Assembly: GCF_022539315.1 (NCBI RefSeq)
Contig: NC_066316.1
Coordinates: forward strand, 102,976,179-103,040,178
DNA from: Serinus canaria
Lineage: Eukaryota; Chordata; Aves; Passeriformes; Fringillidae
DNA: 64,000 nucleotides
Reading direction: 5' to 3'
The position numbers and the translations under genes are program-made. Positions 14,101 through 26,929 of this stretch are shown piece after piece. Every line of letters starts with the position of its first letter. Position 1 is the first letter of the stretch. The notes beneath the pieces were generated by a model that was not told the DNA's origin, made no database searches, and saw only the letters and a list, made by a program, of their open reading frames with translations.

Positions 14101-17100
14101 AGGTATGCCAAATCTGGAACTGCATATAAACAGCTCAACCCAATAGGCTTCTTTAGACATGCTCCAAATATTTGTGCAGCAGGCTAGAACCAAAGGTAGG
14201 ACCATCACCTCCCGAGTAAAACTACCATTTGGAGGTAGTCACCCACTCAGGCTGCATTGAAGTAACAAGTGTTTGCTGTGTGACTCTCTTCTAATCTTTG
14301 TGTGAGATTGAGGTTTCTTTGAGGACCTGAATCAATGTCCAAAGAAATGTGTGCTAAAGTTTTTTATTTTTCTGTAATAGTAGAAAGATCTTACACAAAA
14401 TCCAACACAGAATAATTTGGCAGTCTCTCACAGCTAAAAATATTATTTTCTTTCAGTAAGCAAAAAAATTAAGTACTACTAGACGTTCATATTTTTATCA
14501 TCTTGACATTATAAAACCCAAAGGAAAGACTAGCAATTCCCTTTTTGTGCTGCCAGCATTGGTCTGCCTTTGATTTCCACTATGCTATGCCTAAATGTGC
14601 AAGTGCTCTTCAGAGAGGCCAGATAAAAAGATATGAAGCATGAGGAGTCTGTTCTTCACATTTCTTTGGAGGGTGAACTCAAAATGGGGAGTCACACACT
14701 TCTTAATGAGACATTCTGTTTTCAAGGCATGTTCATGTAGAATTAACTCAGTCTCTCTGAAATAAGAAGTTAATACTAAGGGGGAAACATTCCCCACTGT
14801 TTCATCCCCTCTAGCACTGCATCTGAAATCCAGCCAAGTATCACATGTGTACAGTGCTCAGTATACACACAATGTGTACGAAGTCAGCAAAACACAATTG
14901 CAGGGCTTCTATTGAGAAAAAAAACAGGACTGATCTTTAGACAGAGAAAATGCTTCTTTCTCACCCAGTTACATCAAACTGGCTTTATATTTCATCAAAA
15001 ATTTTGCTTGCCTTTTCATTTTTTTTCTTCTTCTTCTTATTTTTTCTTTAATTACTATTTAAAAATTTTTCCTGATCATCCAAAACCTGTGGGAATAATC
15101 ATAATGTTCATAATCCTTCCCCTGCAACCCTCCTTCTGCTCCATCCCTTTCTTTTTTTAGCGTGTTGGCAGCCCTGATCAATGTTGATTCATTGAAGGGA
15201 ACAGAATCTGCAAACTCCCCGGTAACACTAGACAAGCTGCTACTACAAGCAGCTGCAGTTGCAGTTCGCATCTCACTGGGGGTTTTTCAAAAAACCCACC
15301 CACAATACACAAGGGGAATTCTCCCGGACAAGCTGCAGGTGCTATGGATATTTTCATTTAATATTCATTCTTGCAATTCAGCACATTTGTAATCCATGTG
15401 GTAAACTGTTACTTACATTTCTCCCAATGGACCACAACCAGATGTCGAAAATAAGAAGTCCGGTGGAGATATCGCTTCTTCCCCTCTTGGTTGTGCATTT
15501 CAATGGGCTTAAAACAAATCTGTTTTCTCAGGACAAAAGAATGTGCTTTCATACTTAAAGACACTTTTGTTGACATTAAGAACTAGTAAATTTATGCAGA
15601 AATTACACATACCTTGTAGATTTTGAAGAGCTTTAATTGGATGAGTGTTCTTTGGTTTATTAGAGAAAATGTACTCTTTTCTCATGGCATCACTATCAGA
15701 TTGTTAGCTAATAGGCCAGAAAAAGGATCACAGTAGAACACTATATGAATTCAAAGACTGATTCTGTATTTATCACAATATTTTACTAGAAATGTCACAA
15801 GATAAAGATTTCTATAGCTGTTTGCTAATATGTTTTGTTTATTTGTAAGCTTTTCTATTATACTCATCACTACAGTGTTTTTGTGTTTTGAAAACATGAC
15901 AGAGTTTTTGGTTTTTTGGAAAAAAAAGAAAAAGAACTAATAATTGAGTTTTTGTCTTTAAATACATACCACAGATTGATTGGGTCTTTTTGTTTATTTG
16001 TTCATTTGTTTGGGGTTTTTAAAAGACAAAAGAAAAACACAGCATTTTTATCTGATGCAATTTCAGAAGTAATCCCCCACAATGCACATCAATGACAGTA
16101 AAGAATCTGCTATTGTCTTTGTTCTTCTGTACTCTGCTCATTCCTAACACTTCTAGGTACATTCAAGCAGTACTTGAAATAATAGTAAAATTTTCTCTAA
16201 CAACTCCTCCACAGAGAAACAGGAGTGGATGGACGATTCCCTAAAGCCTCAGGTACAAAACTCTTTATGTTTTTATAGATTTTTTAGGGTAAAAATATTA
16301 TTCTGCAAAAGAATGACCCCAGCTTCCTGACTTATGCATGTATCTCCAAACTCATAAACACTGACAAGACAGTAGATACAGATAAGAAAATAAATGGTTC
16401 TTTCCTTGGACATCTTTAAATGCTGAAAAGATTTTCATATTTTTCACTGTGTGGAAACCATTCTTGTTTTCCATACCGAATATTTTCCTGTTCCCAAGGG
16501 CCCTAGAAAAAAAACAGTGTTCCATATGGCTAAAGGATGTACAATTTTATTGAAGTAGATAACTGTTGTCCTAAAAATTTGTCAGCAGAAGTTCAATCTC
16601 ATTGTACAAAGTCACACTCTTCCTGGAACTTCTGAATCAAAAAAGAACAGCACCTTTACTGAGTCTCCTGAAAAGACAGTTTGAATGGATATAAAAATCT
16701 GGTGGATGAGGACACCACACTGCTACATTTAATTGGTTTATTAGGGCCCCAAAACTGGTTTCTTTTGCATCTGTCTCTCCAAAGTCAAGAATTCCAGCAT
16801 AAGCTTAGGTCATGATTAGATTAGTGACCTCATCCTGGTCTCATGTTGCAGACACTGGCCATGACCTCCAGTTTCAGGGCACATGGGGTGAAATCCTAGC
16901 TATGCTGAAGGCAGAGGGGCCCAGGCTGGTTTTCTCCTCACATTCTTGAGTCCTTCAGGCTTTGCAGCTGTGCTGCAAAAGGAAACATGGCTGCAGAATC
17001 CCAAAGGTAAATTGACACGTGAAAATTCTACATGTGAAAATGATCATATAGAAAAGGTTTACTTCTTTTAATTAGGACCAGAAAAAATGAAAATAGGGGG

Positions 17101-17447
17101 AAAAGATTAAAACACTTCTAAAGGATTGCTTGAAAATGTCTGGAAGAAAAGGGTGCTTGCCTCAGAGAAGACAGTATGGGAAGACAATGGACCCACTATG
17201 CAGGGTACTGCAGTAAATCCTATAATCATGCAGCTACCAAAGATATGCAAGAAATAACATGAGTAAGTATATGGTATATGCTTGAAATCCTACCTTGCCA
17301 GGGCTACCGTGGCTCCTTCATGAGAATCACAGATTTGTATGCTGAGGTGGGAGAGAGCTGAAAAGGCTCAAGGGCCCAAAGCACTGCTTTTTCCATATGC
17401 CTTACCATTACTGAAACACCTGAGCTAAATAACCTATGTTAAGCTGC

Positions 17448-17451
<4 letters not shown>
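11158..17451. other. Unique DNA, no gene recognised
   Basis: Several open frames of 75-150 codons occur on both strands (11194-11616 minus, 13611-14060 minus, 15162-15392 plus). None shows a recognisable domain. 12.4-14.2 kb is somewhat more GC-rich than the surroundings. A splice-acceptor-like pyrimidine tract precedes 15161 (see findings). A (TTC)n tract lies at about 15025-15038. Confidence 0.55.

Positions 17452-17478
<27 letters not shown>
17452..17478. repeat. Poly(A) tract, 27 A
   Basis: This is the longest homopolymer in the window. The sequence upstream does not resemble a CR1 (CR1 elements do not end in poly(A)) or a recognisable processed pseudogene, so its origin is unclear. Confidence 0.9.
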
Positions 17479-17479
<1 letters not shown>

Positions 17480-18317
17480 TCAATAGCTCTCATTATAGCC
17501 CAGAATTTCTCATTTCCTACTTGTGGTGGGATGCCGGTTGCACCCTGGGTTGCTGTCTGGAGCATATAATGACAGTGGTTCAGGGCCCTTTAAAGGTATT
17601 CTCTTTTTACAATGCCAACAAGGTAGTGGCAGTAAAAAAGAGAAGGGGGGGGAAATCAAACCCATAACAATAGTGGTGAATGAGAAGCACATGTGCTGAC
17701 AGAGGAATGAGTTCTGGGGGAGCTGCAGAGGGTTAGTTAAATCTGGATGGCTGACGGGTTCAGAGATGTGACAGCAAGGAAAGCTAGTGGGAAGGTGACA
17801 GGAGACACCAGCACAAAATCCAGGTAATAAAAAGATGGGTGTTTCCATTTGTGACCATGACAGGAAGAACATTTTTAGAAGTGTTTTCAAGGGAAGACAA
17901 ACATGAAGAGGCAATGGCAAAACAGTTTCTAGACTCTGGACTCCATGGAGCTACGTAAAGGGATAAGCATTCAAAAGTGCTTAATTTACATTCCACTTTC
18001 AAAAATTATGTCTAACAGTTAAGATGTTATCTACTACTATGTTTCAGTGCCCAAGTCTCTTTTAAAAACAGAAATTCAATGTTAGGTCATTTAAATGGTT
18101 TGAATACTATGTACTACTACACTACACAATATATTCTGACACCTTTGTCTTTAATTAAACCAAGGTTCTGATAATTCTAGTAAACATGTAAATACTAAGT
18201 AAAGTTTATTATTTAAATAATTTTATTGGAAATAATAAAATACTATTTGTTTCAGCAACGTAAGCCATACCTATGAAACACAAGATTAATTGCACTCATA
18301 CAGATTTCAGATAGTGA

Positions 18318-18336
18318 TTTTTTTTTTTTTTTTTTT
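18318..18336. repeat. Poly(T) tract, 19 T
   Basis: Simple homopolymer with no attached element recognised. Confidence 0.85.
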
Positions 18337-18994
18337 AGTCATGAAATAGCCACCTATAGACTACACAACTGGTCAGGATGAGACATGAAGATGTTATGTT
18401 GTATTGTCTCACTTCTGTGGTCATGAAAAATGAAAATTCAGAGCAAATATGGAAAATAAACAGTAAGAACTCAAGGTGTTGATTTCACATAGTATATACC
18501 TAGAGTTTCTGGTTCCAAACCAGATTATCTTAGGAAGCAATAGTTCACAGAAAGGGTGTTTGAAAGATAATCTGAAATCTAATTAAATATATGCCCCGAT
18601 ATTTCGCATTTTATGTGAAGCAATACTAAATGCCACTATTTTAGTTAGCATAGATAAATTTTTTGTGGAAAACTTATAATTATCTTCACAGTTTATCTCT
18701 AGTCCATACTTTCAGCTTTTCCTTCTTACTCCTACTCTGCCCCGTCTTTTTTTCAATTGCCTTTACAATGCAACTGCTTCCCAAACTTCATTTTCTTCAT
18801 TCTTGAATCCAGAGCAAGACCTTTTCAAACCAAAATCAAAAATAACACTCAGATTTCTCTAGATCCTTGTTCCATTTTATCCAAAGGATATTCATGCCCT
18901 CTTGGTAAAATATTATATTGTTAATATCTGCTTGGCAGTCCTTGCTTTCAGTCATCAATATGAGACTTAGGGCTGAAAATCTTTAGGCTATTGA

Positions 18995-19011
18995 TTTTTT
19001 TTTTTTTTTTT
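18995..19011. repeat. Poly(T) tract, 17 T
   Basis: Homopolymer about 40 bases beyond the 3' end of the minus-strand CR1 at 19052. CR1 tails are short octamer repeats rather than poly(A), so this run is probably independent of the insertion. Confidence 0.8.
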
Positions 19012-19051
19012 GAGTTTCAAACTTTCTTGGTGAAGGTCATAATTTATTCAC

Positions 19052-19710
19052 TCAATCATGAAATCTCAAAATAAACTGAGTTAGAAGCAACACACAAAGA
19101 ACATTGAGTCCAACCCCCGTCCCTGCACAGGACAGCAACAACAATCACACCACCTGCCTGAGAGCATTATCCAAACACTCCTTGAGCTCAGTCAGGCTTG
19201 GTCAGGCTTGGACCATTCCCTGGGGAGCTGTTCCAGCTCCCAACCACTCTGGGTGAAAAAACTTCCCCTTATATCCAACCTAAATTTTCCCTGACACAGC
19301 TTGGTGCCATTCCCTCAGCTCCTGTCCCTGTCACCACAGAGCAGAGATCAGTGCCTGCCCCTCCTTGTCCCCTCCAAGGAAGCTGTAACTGCAGTGAGGT
19401 CTGCCCTCAGTCTCCTCCAGGCTGGACAGACCAAGTGACCTCAGTCACTCCTCACACGGCTTCCCCTCAGGGCCCTTCACCATTTCCATTGCCCTCCTTT
19501 GGACACTCTGTTAATAGCTTAACATCTTCTTTACCTTGTGGCACCCAGAGCTGCCCCCAGCACTGGAGGTGAGGCTGCCCCAGTGCAGAGCAGAGCAGGA
19601 CAATCCCCTCCCTTGCCCAGCTGGCCATGCTGTCCCTGATGTCCCCAGGACAGGGATGCTCTCCTGGCTGCCAGGGCACTGCTGGCTTGTATTCAACTTG
19701 TCAGCAAACG
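19052..19710 (-). mobile_element. CR1 LINE, 5'-truncated, young avian type
   Basis: Read on the minus strand this is the 3' part of a chicken-repeat-1 non-LTR retrotransposon: the end of the reverse-transcriptase ORF2 plus the 3' UTR. Diagnostic stretches in plus orientation include GAGTCCAACCCC near the 3' end, CTGTCCCTGTCACCACAGAG, CCAAGTGACCTCAGTCACTC and CAGGGCACTGCTGGCTTGTA. These are typical avian CR1 positions in the correct order. The element is 5'-truncated, as nearly all CR1 copies are, and cannot encode an active protein. A 10-base unit GTCAGGCTTG is tandemly duplicated at 19191-19210. It is much less decayed than the other CR1 copies in the window. Confidence 0.93.
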
Positions 19711-21264
19711 GTGTAATAAGTAAATCTTAGGCATATTAGAGGAATTACAAAATGTTCTCTCATTGTAGAAATTTAGCAGGTAGTCTCAAAAAAGCTTCTG
19801 TTGATCTTCTGCTGCACTTTCTTCCTATCTAAGATTCTTCTTCAATGCAAAACACACCTTTAAAGCTGAAATTTCTGGACTTTTAAGACTAACAATAGAA
19901 TTTATCTTTTCTTTTTTCATACACAACTCCACTGACTTCTCCAGTGACAGCATTTGAAAGCAAAACCTCCTTGATTTACATTACTCCTAAAGACCTTTGC
20001 TCCTGTGGGAGTTTTGAACTAAATAGAGTCCATCAACACTTCTCAAACTTTCTTGCTTTTTAGATTTCCCCTTGCTTAGTAATGCTAGAAAGTAAGTGGT
20101 TCCAATTAAACTTAAATGTCAGTCCTTTGTTTGCCCATAATGATGAAATATTCAGACAAGTTCATAATAAATAAAATTTAAATATCATTTTGATCTTGTA
20201 TAAAAAAATTATCATTTTTCATGGACTCAGTTTAGAGTCCATGAAATTCCCAACACATCTGGCAGAAAAGTTAGTTCTTAATTTTCAAGTCTCTCTATAC
20301 TCCAGAACATGTATGGATGTCCAAACCTACTGCAGTGAAATTCCACACAAATACAGCCTTCAGAAAGTGAATGGATCACATCTGAGAGAGCTCAATTTCA
20401 AGGGCACGAAGAACTTTGCAAGCTGAAGCCAAAAGATATGATTCACATCAGATAAAGTATGCACTGCTTCTGCAAATGTAACCCTTGGGGATACCTAATA
20501 TTGCCTATGAGGACATGGCAGTCCAAGGAATAAGGTCAGAAGAACTTTGTAACAAGGGAAAAAGATTTTAAAATATCAAGAGAAAACTGTCAGTGGGAAA
20601 AGGTTTCACAGCTCTCAACAAAAAGTTAAAATATGCTTCTTGGAACTTGTTAGTATATATAATTTTAATTCCCATTTGGATTGTCTGGGAAAAACTCAGT
20701 CCCACAATGTTCTGACACATTCTTCATAATTGTCTGAAGGTGAGGGTGGCCTACAAAGCGTTTCAATTATCAAAGAAAATATACCAGCACATTTCCCTTC
20801 GGTACACATGGGCTTCAGCTCAGCAGAGCTCTTGATTTGGTGTGTGAGCTATAAGTGATCCCTTCACTAAGATCTCATTGGAAGAAAGGAAACCCAAGAA
20901 AAGCAGTGAGACTATTCAATCAATGAGTTACCCAAATGCTGTTAACTGCTGGCTATGTCACAATTTTTAATCAGACTGAAGGTCTTTTGATATGGCTTCA
21001 CATTTCTACAGTAATGTTGGCGACGCTCAAGTCCCATCGAGGACAGAAAAATATATGGGAACTGCTTTTCTTTCTGCAACTTCATTTTCCTCTGCTCAGG
21101 TAAAGCTTACCATTTGAGGCACAAGGGAATAAAATGACCAGTTAAAGAATTACTCTCTTTTTTTCTTAGATGAAGGTGGAACAATACTCTGACTAAACAA
21201 TGGATCAATTTTCCAGAGACAAAAAGACGGCAGTCTAGAGTTAAAAGCAAAATTTGCAACTAGT
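19711..21264. other. Unique AT-rich DNA, no gene recognised
   Basis: No transposon, exon or RNA gene was recognised between the young CR1 and the ancient CR1/L3-like relic. The open frame at 20190-20426 is unsupported. Confidence 0.55.
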
Positions 21265-21655
21265 AAAACAAAAAATGACTGCACTTATGGCAGAAAGAGC
21301 TGCAGGTCCAAATAATGTGATTTCACAAGCATTAGTTAAAAGCATTAAATTAACTGACATTCTTAAAAAAGAAGGAGATTCCTGAGGATTAGGAAGTGGC
21401 AAATACAACTCCATTAGTTTAGAAAGGGTCAAGAGATTAAAGACCAAGAAACTGAGACCAGGGAGTTTAACATCTGTTGAAGGGAAATCTTGGAAACCTT
21501 AAACTATGCAGTAGGAAGAGCACCTGGGAAAGTGGTTTTGTTAAGCAATGTGGAATCAAGCAGCTTGTGTTTAACTATAAATGCCAGTAACTAACAGACC
21601 TGATCTGCTGGAGTTACCTGAAAATAACACTCTTGTGCTAAGAGAAAGTGAATTT
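21265..21655 (+). mobile_element. Ancient CR1/L3-like LINE relic (RT domain)
   Basis: This decayed plus-strand fragment aligns in order with the reverse-transcriptase region of old amniote CR1/L3-type elements. Seen are GAGGATTAGGAAGTGGCAAA (linker before the fingers/palm), the segment near 21400-21480 that corresponds to the motif read in relatives as 'NYRPVSL', then GAAATCTTGGAAACC. Further on, 21540-21630 matches the 'QxGF-(x)-C-T-N-L' region, with AGACCTGATCTGCTGGAG. The frame is broken by stops and small indels. Similarity is clearly lower than for the avian CR1 copies, which implies an old insertion. The assignment rests on remembered family consensus, not on a search. Confidence 0.7.
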
Positions 21656-22265
21656 ACTGGCTCTACATAGCAGCAGTCAGGGAGACACTAGAATGTATAA
21701 AAGAAAGATGAGACAATAGGCCAAACTACCCATGCTGGATAGTAATGATGTTTAAGAATGTGGAAGAAAGGTTGGGATCTTATTAAATTATAAAAGGTTT
21801 CAAATGGGAATAACTGACTGATCATTTTGGGTTCTCTATAGTACATAATATAGATGTAAAATATTGTCAGTGTAAAGCTATTGAAAGTAATATTTATGCA
21901 TAAAGTAAATTTTGGGATTGTAAAGTTGTGTTTGTTTATGCATTGTAACCTTATACCATTACTGACTTTAAAAAATGAATTGATTTGGAGGAGGAATATC
22001 AAATGTATGTTGCCATAGAGTCTTGCTTTTATGTCTGCCATTCATTCCTTCTGATTCGCTCCAATTTGAGCTTGTTTGGAACTAGACACAAGAGTGTTTG
22101 GAATAAAAATGATTCCTCTCTGTTTTTATGTTGAATACAGTGGGGTTTCAATAAGGACTGGAACCCTTCTATTTAAGACTGCAAAGGATTAGTCCATGAT
22201 TATGTATGTGATTTTTCTGAGCAGTGGCAGTGTATAAAAGCACTAGAGCTCTCTAGCTTAAAATC
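21656..22265. other. Unique AT-rich DNA between two ancient repeats
   Basis: No feature was recognised. The CR1/L3-like relic may extend a little into the left edge. Confidence 0.5.
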
Positions 22266-22500
22266 CAGGGGTGGCTTTGAGGAAGACTGAAAATCCAGGA
22301 GCACCTGGGCTCCAATCCCAGCACTGCTGCAGATGCCTTGTGCTGGTGAGTATGTTCTTCTACTGCCTGTGGTTTAGTTTTCCCTTTCTGTTAAACAGAG
22401 ATAATAAACCCAGCAGGTTTTATGAGGTTAAAGGTGTTAAAGTCGTGAATTCCAGTAAAAACATAGAATGGGAAGATATATAAAAGTACAAAATGTATTT
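22266..22500 (+). mobile_element. MIR-type CORE-SINE relic
   Basis: The segment follows the amniote MIR order on the plus strand. A tRNA-derived part comes first, with GAAAATCCAGGAGCACCTGG and then GCTCCAATCCCAGCACTGC (degenerate B box and continuation). A core follows with GTTTAGTTTTCCC and TGTTAAACAGAGATAATAA. The tail contains GGGAAGATATATAAAAGTAC. Roughly 235 bases are preserved, which is close to full length for a MIR. MIR activity predates the radiation of modern birds, so this is a very old insertion. Confidence 0.78.
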
Positions 22501-25302
22501 CTTCAGAAGAAAACATGTGGCATATTAAGCACAGAAGGAGTTCTCATTTGGTGTGAATCAGAACAAGCACTTCACCTACTGTCTCAGGTTATAAACCTTT
22601 TGACAAGACTTGGGTATTAATATGTCTCCAGATGCATTTGACCTCTTTTTGCTATGCCATCATCAAGCTTGTTACTGAATTAGTGATGTTAGCAAGGATT
22701 GGGCAAGAAAAGAAAAACACAACACAAGTTTAACTCCCTGTGCTGCCTCTCAGAGAGGGACATGATTATCCTAGGGAAGGCCTGTGCTCTCAGGTGGCAC
22801 AGAATTAAGCTGTCACTAGAAATTCTCATGAGAAAGCTTCCTGACTCAGTTATTTATCCCTGATGCCCCAGTTTCTCTGGCAGATTTCAGGGAAAGGTCT
22901 GTTCCCCACAGGAGAGCATCTCGAGCTGTTCTCCAGCCCTGCTCTCCAGTGTGGTGACTGGCACTTTGGGAAACAGGGCTTGACAGAGTTCACAGACCCA
23001 AATCACCCAGAAGAGCATGAGCTCAGAGCTTCCCTCAGAAAGGAGTTGGAAACTCTTTTCATATACTGTGATGAAACCTAATGAGGATTTTAAAGAATAA
23101 TTAGATCAATAGGAAAGGAAAGTTTGGTTGAAAAGTCTCTTTGTAAGGCAGGTTTTCTAAACAGATGCACAAATGCATTATGACTCCTAGTGAAAAAAGA
23201 TCCTTGTTCCAGTTGCTGGACGAAATGCCTCCCAAGGCACCTGTTTTCTGTGTTTATCCTCAAAGGATTACAACCTTTAGGTATTTTTTTTCTCTAGATT
23301 TTTAACCTAAGTTCTGTCTCCCAAGAAGCAGCTGTTTGCAGTGTTGATTTAATCAATATTTTTCAAAATAATCCCTATGTTTTTCCCTTATTCAACAGGG
23401 CAGAGGGGGCCAAAACAGAGAGCTGAAGCTATCCCTATTGGTTACTTGCCCCCAAGTATTAATTTGCATTCGTCATTGCTAAACTGTGCTTGCTATTTGT
23501 TTCACCTACATGACAGCTGATATTTGTTGAGCACACCACAGTTAAGTTTTGGGTTTTTTTAAACACGGTATGTTCATCTCTATTTCATAAATCAATCTCA
23601 GACAAAAATATGATGTTTCCTGAAAACAAAACCCTTGTTTCCACTATGCCCTGTCCATAGAACCAGACATAAATCAGTATGGCTTTGTTGACTCCAGCTG
23701 AGTTTAAACAACTGATTTTAAAAAACTAAAAATCTCAGCTGTTATATATTGTGGTACATTAGATACCTGTACTTTGGTCCACCTTCACCCCATTTTTCTT
23801 TTTATAACTGAGGCACCTTCACTGGGTGCAAACTCACATCATCTACAGTCTGTTAATAGAGAAGTAGAAATATGAAAGACAAATATTGTCTGAGATTTTA
23901 GCTGTAATTACTTTTTCTCTGGACATGTCAGTTTAGGGTGATTATGCAGCCAGCTTGCACCACTCAGATCAATACCTGAAACTGTGTGATGAATCTGAGC
24001 TTTAGATCTTTTATCCAGGGTCACTGAGGGCAAGTGGGATTCAACCTCAAGTTTAGGCACTCCAGTGTACAAGGTGTGCTCCTTCACATAAGTGTGGTTA
24101 GTCACTGAAATTTACTCTTAGGTTTATGTGAGGATGACAGGGCAAATAATTTTTTTCTGATGCACAGAGCACATTTCTTTTAGCATGCCAAGAGCTGGCT
24201 GAATTTTCCTATATTTTCCAAAGAATACAACAATCAAAAACCTAACTTATAAGAAAAAAAAATATTTTTTGCTTGTAAAAATTCTTCTGTGATGTTTCAA
24301 ATAAACTCCCCCCCCCCCCCAAACACCAAGTTTTGTGGCATTCTGCTTTTGACTGGAAGTTCAGGATCCCTGGCTGAACCCCCTCTCCTAACTAGTACAG
24401 TGATATCCAGCCTCAGAAAGAGGTGACTCATTTTGGGTCCTGCAGGAAGTAATCCTCTGAGCTGGGGCATTACAGGACTTGGACCTTACTCCTGTTAGGA
24501 TGCACTAAACTCATCACTGCAGGGAAAAAATTCCAAGTAAAATATTGTGATTTTCTCAGAGAGGTTTTGGGGGAATTTTTGACCAAAATAAAACAGAAAA
24601 ACACCCAAACACCATATAGAGAAAAGCATTTTCACCAACAATAAAATACCGAATCCAAAATTTAGACAATATTTTAGACATATATTTTCGTCATCTTCTG
24701 CTATCAACTAAAATCCCAATAATCATAAAGCATATATTTTTGGTAGATAATCACTAGTGAGTCAAAAAGAACTTGAGTCTTACATTTTCCATTTTCACCT
24801 GATTGATAATCTCTCTGAAATAACATTATTTCTGCTTTACAAGCTCTTTTACAAGACCTGAAGCACTGTAAGCTGAATTTTGGTCTTATGACCACCTCTC
24901 TTCATGTCCAGAAAAACAGCCTATATTTTACCATCTTAATGAAAGGTTTCATTTCTGTGGCACCTGAATTTGGTGTGGGTCAGGCACAGCAGTCAGAGTA
25001 ACAGTGAGGGATGAGAAAGATGAGCCCTGTACCAAGATAAGCTTCCCTCCTTCTGCACCATAGTCTTGCAGTTGAAGTATTTGTAAAAGCTTCTTTATTT
25101 TACAAAGAGAAAAGTACACAGCAGCAGAACCAATCTAGCAATATTTTCTGCATGTTTTAAAAATGTGGGGTTTCTTCATCTGTTGTAAATCAACACAGCT
25201 CCGAGTGAAAATCTGACCTGACATTTAAAGACATGGACAGGCTGTGCAAAATACCAGGAAACAAGAAGAGCTGAGCTGGGAAACTGATGGAAGACCTAGG
25301 AA
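22501..25302. other. Unique DNA, no gene recognised
   Basis: No exon or named transposon was recognised. A 13-base poly(C) run interrupts at 24308-24320. A segment near 23985-24110 vaguely resembles SINE-like sequence but could not be assigned. Confidence 0.5.
24308..24320. repeat. Poly(C) tract, 13 C
   Basis: A pure C run is uncommon in this AT-rich context. It is unstable in replication and prone to sequencing length error. Confidence 0.85.
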
Positions 25303-25375
25303 TTGTTTTCCCTATTCATGTGATGGGGAAGATAACACCTACCACCCTCTCCAGAGTGTAGTGCTTTACAGACAG
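25303..25375 (+). mobile_element. Possible MIR core fragment
   Basis: TTTTCCCTATTCATGTGATG followed by GGGGAAGATAACACCTACCA resembles the MIR core (in relatives 'TTTCCTCATCTGTAAAATGG' and 'GGATAATAACACCTACC'), and GTGCTTTACA follows. Only about 70 bases are recognisable, so the call is tentative. Confidence 0.45.
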
Positions 25376-26929
25376 AGACTAAGTGGGACTTTGCATGGGA
25401 AACCTTACATGTTTTTGCATTAAAGCAAGCTGTCAAACAATGTCCATGAAGCTGCATAGTTTCTTGCAGTTCAATATTTCTTAAGAACAGCCAATGAGAA
25501 AAGATCAGAGGTTTAGGAGCTAGACTACCAAATTTCCTGAAGACTTTGCTCCAAATATCCAGTGAAATAATCACCCTGAATAAGCATTAGCTTACCAATC
25601 TGTATTTTGTTCCATAGCCAAATAATGAAAATTTGATAAGACACAATGTTTTTTTAAGTGAAAAAAACCCACCTTAATTTACATTCCATTTGGTAAAATT
25701 GGGGAAAATGGGCAATGAAATGTTAGAAAAGAGGTGAGATCAGCCAAAGCCTTGCTTGTTTTTCCAAGACTGTGTTAGGTTAAAAAAAAAATTTAAAAAA
25801 GCAGCTTAAGTCAGAAATATACCACCAGAATTAATGTTTCTCAGATCAGTCAGGCCAATAAGCAGAAAGTCAGTGTATAAATAACAGCCAGACATTTTAT
25901 TAGTTTTTTTCCAAATTTTTCAGTTTTCAGGAATCTTAAGCTGGATTTGTTTTCTAGCTGCTTGTGAAAATTAAATATTATTCCTGAGCATTTTTGAGAG
26001 TGTGGTCAAGATTTTAATTATAACCAAGACTAAAGTTTGTTCTTTTAACAATCTCCCTATCCCCACCAAAGGATATAAATCAGAGGTGAATTAGAAAAAT
26101 TAGCATTCATGATGCTCAAGAAAAAAAATTGTTTGCAGGAAGGCAAACTGACTGGCATGCTTAAAGACTGGGGAATCATTAGCTGTCTGAACAGTCTGTT
26201 GTGAACCATTCCAGACAGCACTTATTCCATGGTATTTCCATATGGTTACAGGGAAAACCGAGTTGCATGACAGTGAAACACTTGACCAAAAACACATGGC
26301 AAACCTAGGAGATGGCAATTACAGTTCATCCTGGACATATAGATTTGTTTTGCATATAGCAGGAGCATGGTGAGAGAGAGCTGCTGCTGTGAGACAGTAG
26401 GGAAATGAAGACTGTGCCTTCACCGTCCCTGCAGCATTGAGGAAGATGCAGCACTTTATTGTAAAGCTTTTTTGCAAGACTCCAAGTAAGACCAAGCAAA
26501 CCAGGCCTGGGAATTAGAACAAAAACACCTCTCTTTAGCAAGATGGATACCCAGCCTACTTTCTCCACCCCCACCCAAATTATCCATGACCATGGGTTAG
26601 AGCACAGCACGGCACGTAAATTCAGATCACATGAACAGAACTATCTCCTTGCTAGACAAAAACTCAGGCTGGTAAATATACAATAGCTCCATTCCTGTTC
26701 TGACAGCTAGTCCAGCAATAAATTCTGAACTGATTTTTATTTGATCCTCTCATTGTCTCACCATAAATTTGTGCCAGTGCTGACTCTCAAAGTACAGATT
26801 ATATGTTTCCCTTTTACATCGTGAGACATTAAATTCCACATATATCACATGTTTATAGCAGATGTTCCTAAACAGACAAACCAGGTGCTAAACATATTTT
26901 ATTCTGATGGGTAATTTTTGAAATTATTG

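Larger units (their letters stand above)
17479..19051. other. Unique AT-rich DNA, no gene recognised
   Basis: A 136-codon open frame lies on the minus strand (17510-17920), with hydrophobic, proline- and cysteine-rich composition, no domain and no splice context. I treat it as chance. Poly(T) runs occur at 18318-18336 and 18995-19011. Confidence 0.55.

Noticed and set aside
17510..17920. 136-codon open frame, minus strand, near the poly(A) run
   Set aside because: I considered a retrocopy because of the 27-A tract at 17452-17478. Read on the minus strand, that tract lies downstream as T rather than A, and the protein resembles nothing.
23985..24110. Possible SINE resemblance
   Set aside because: Only isolated short words match. 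There is no A/B box order and no tail.
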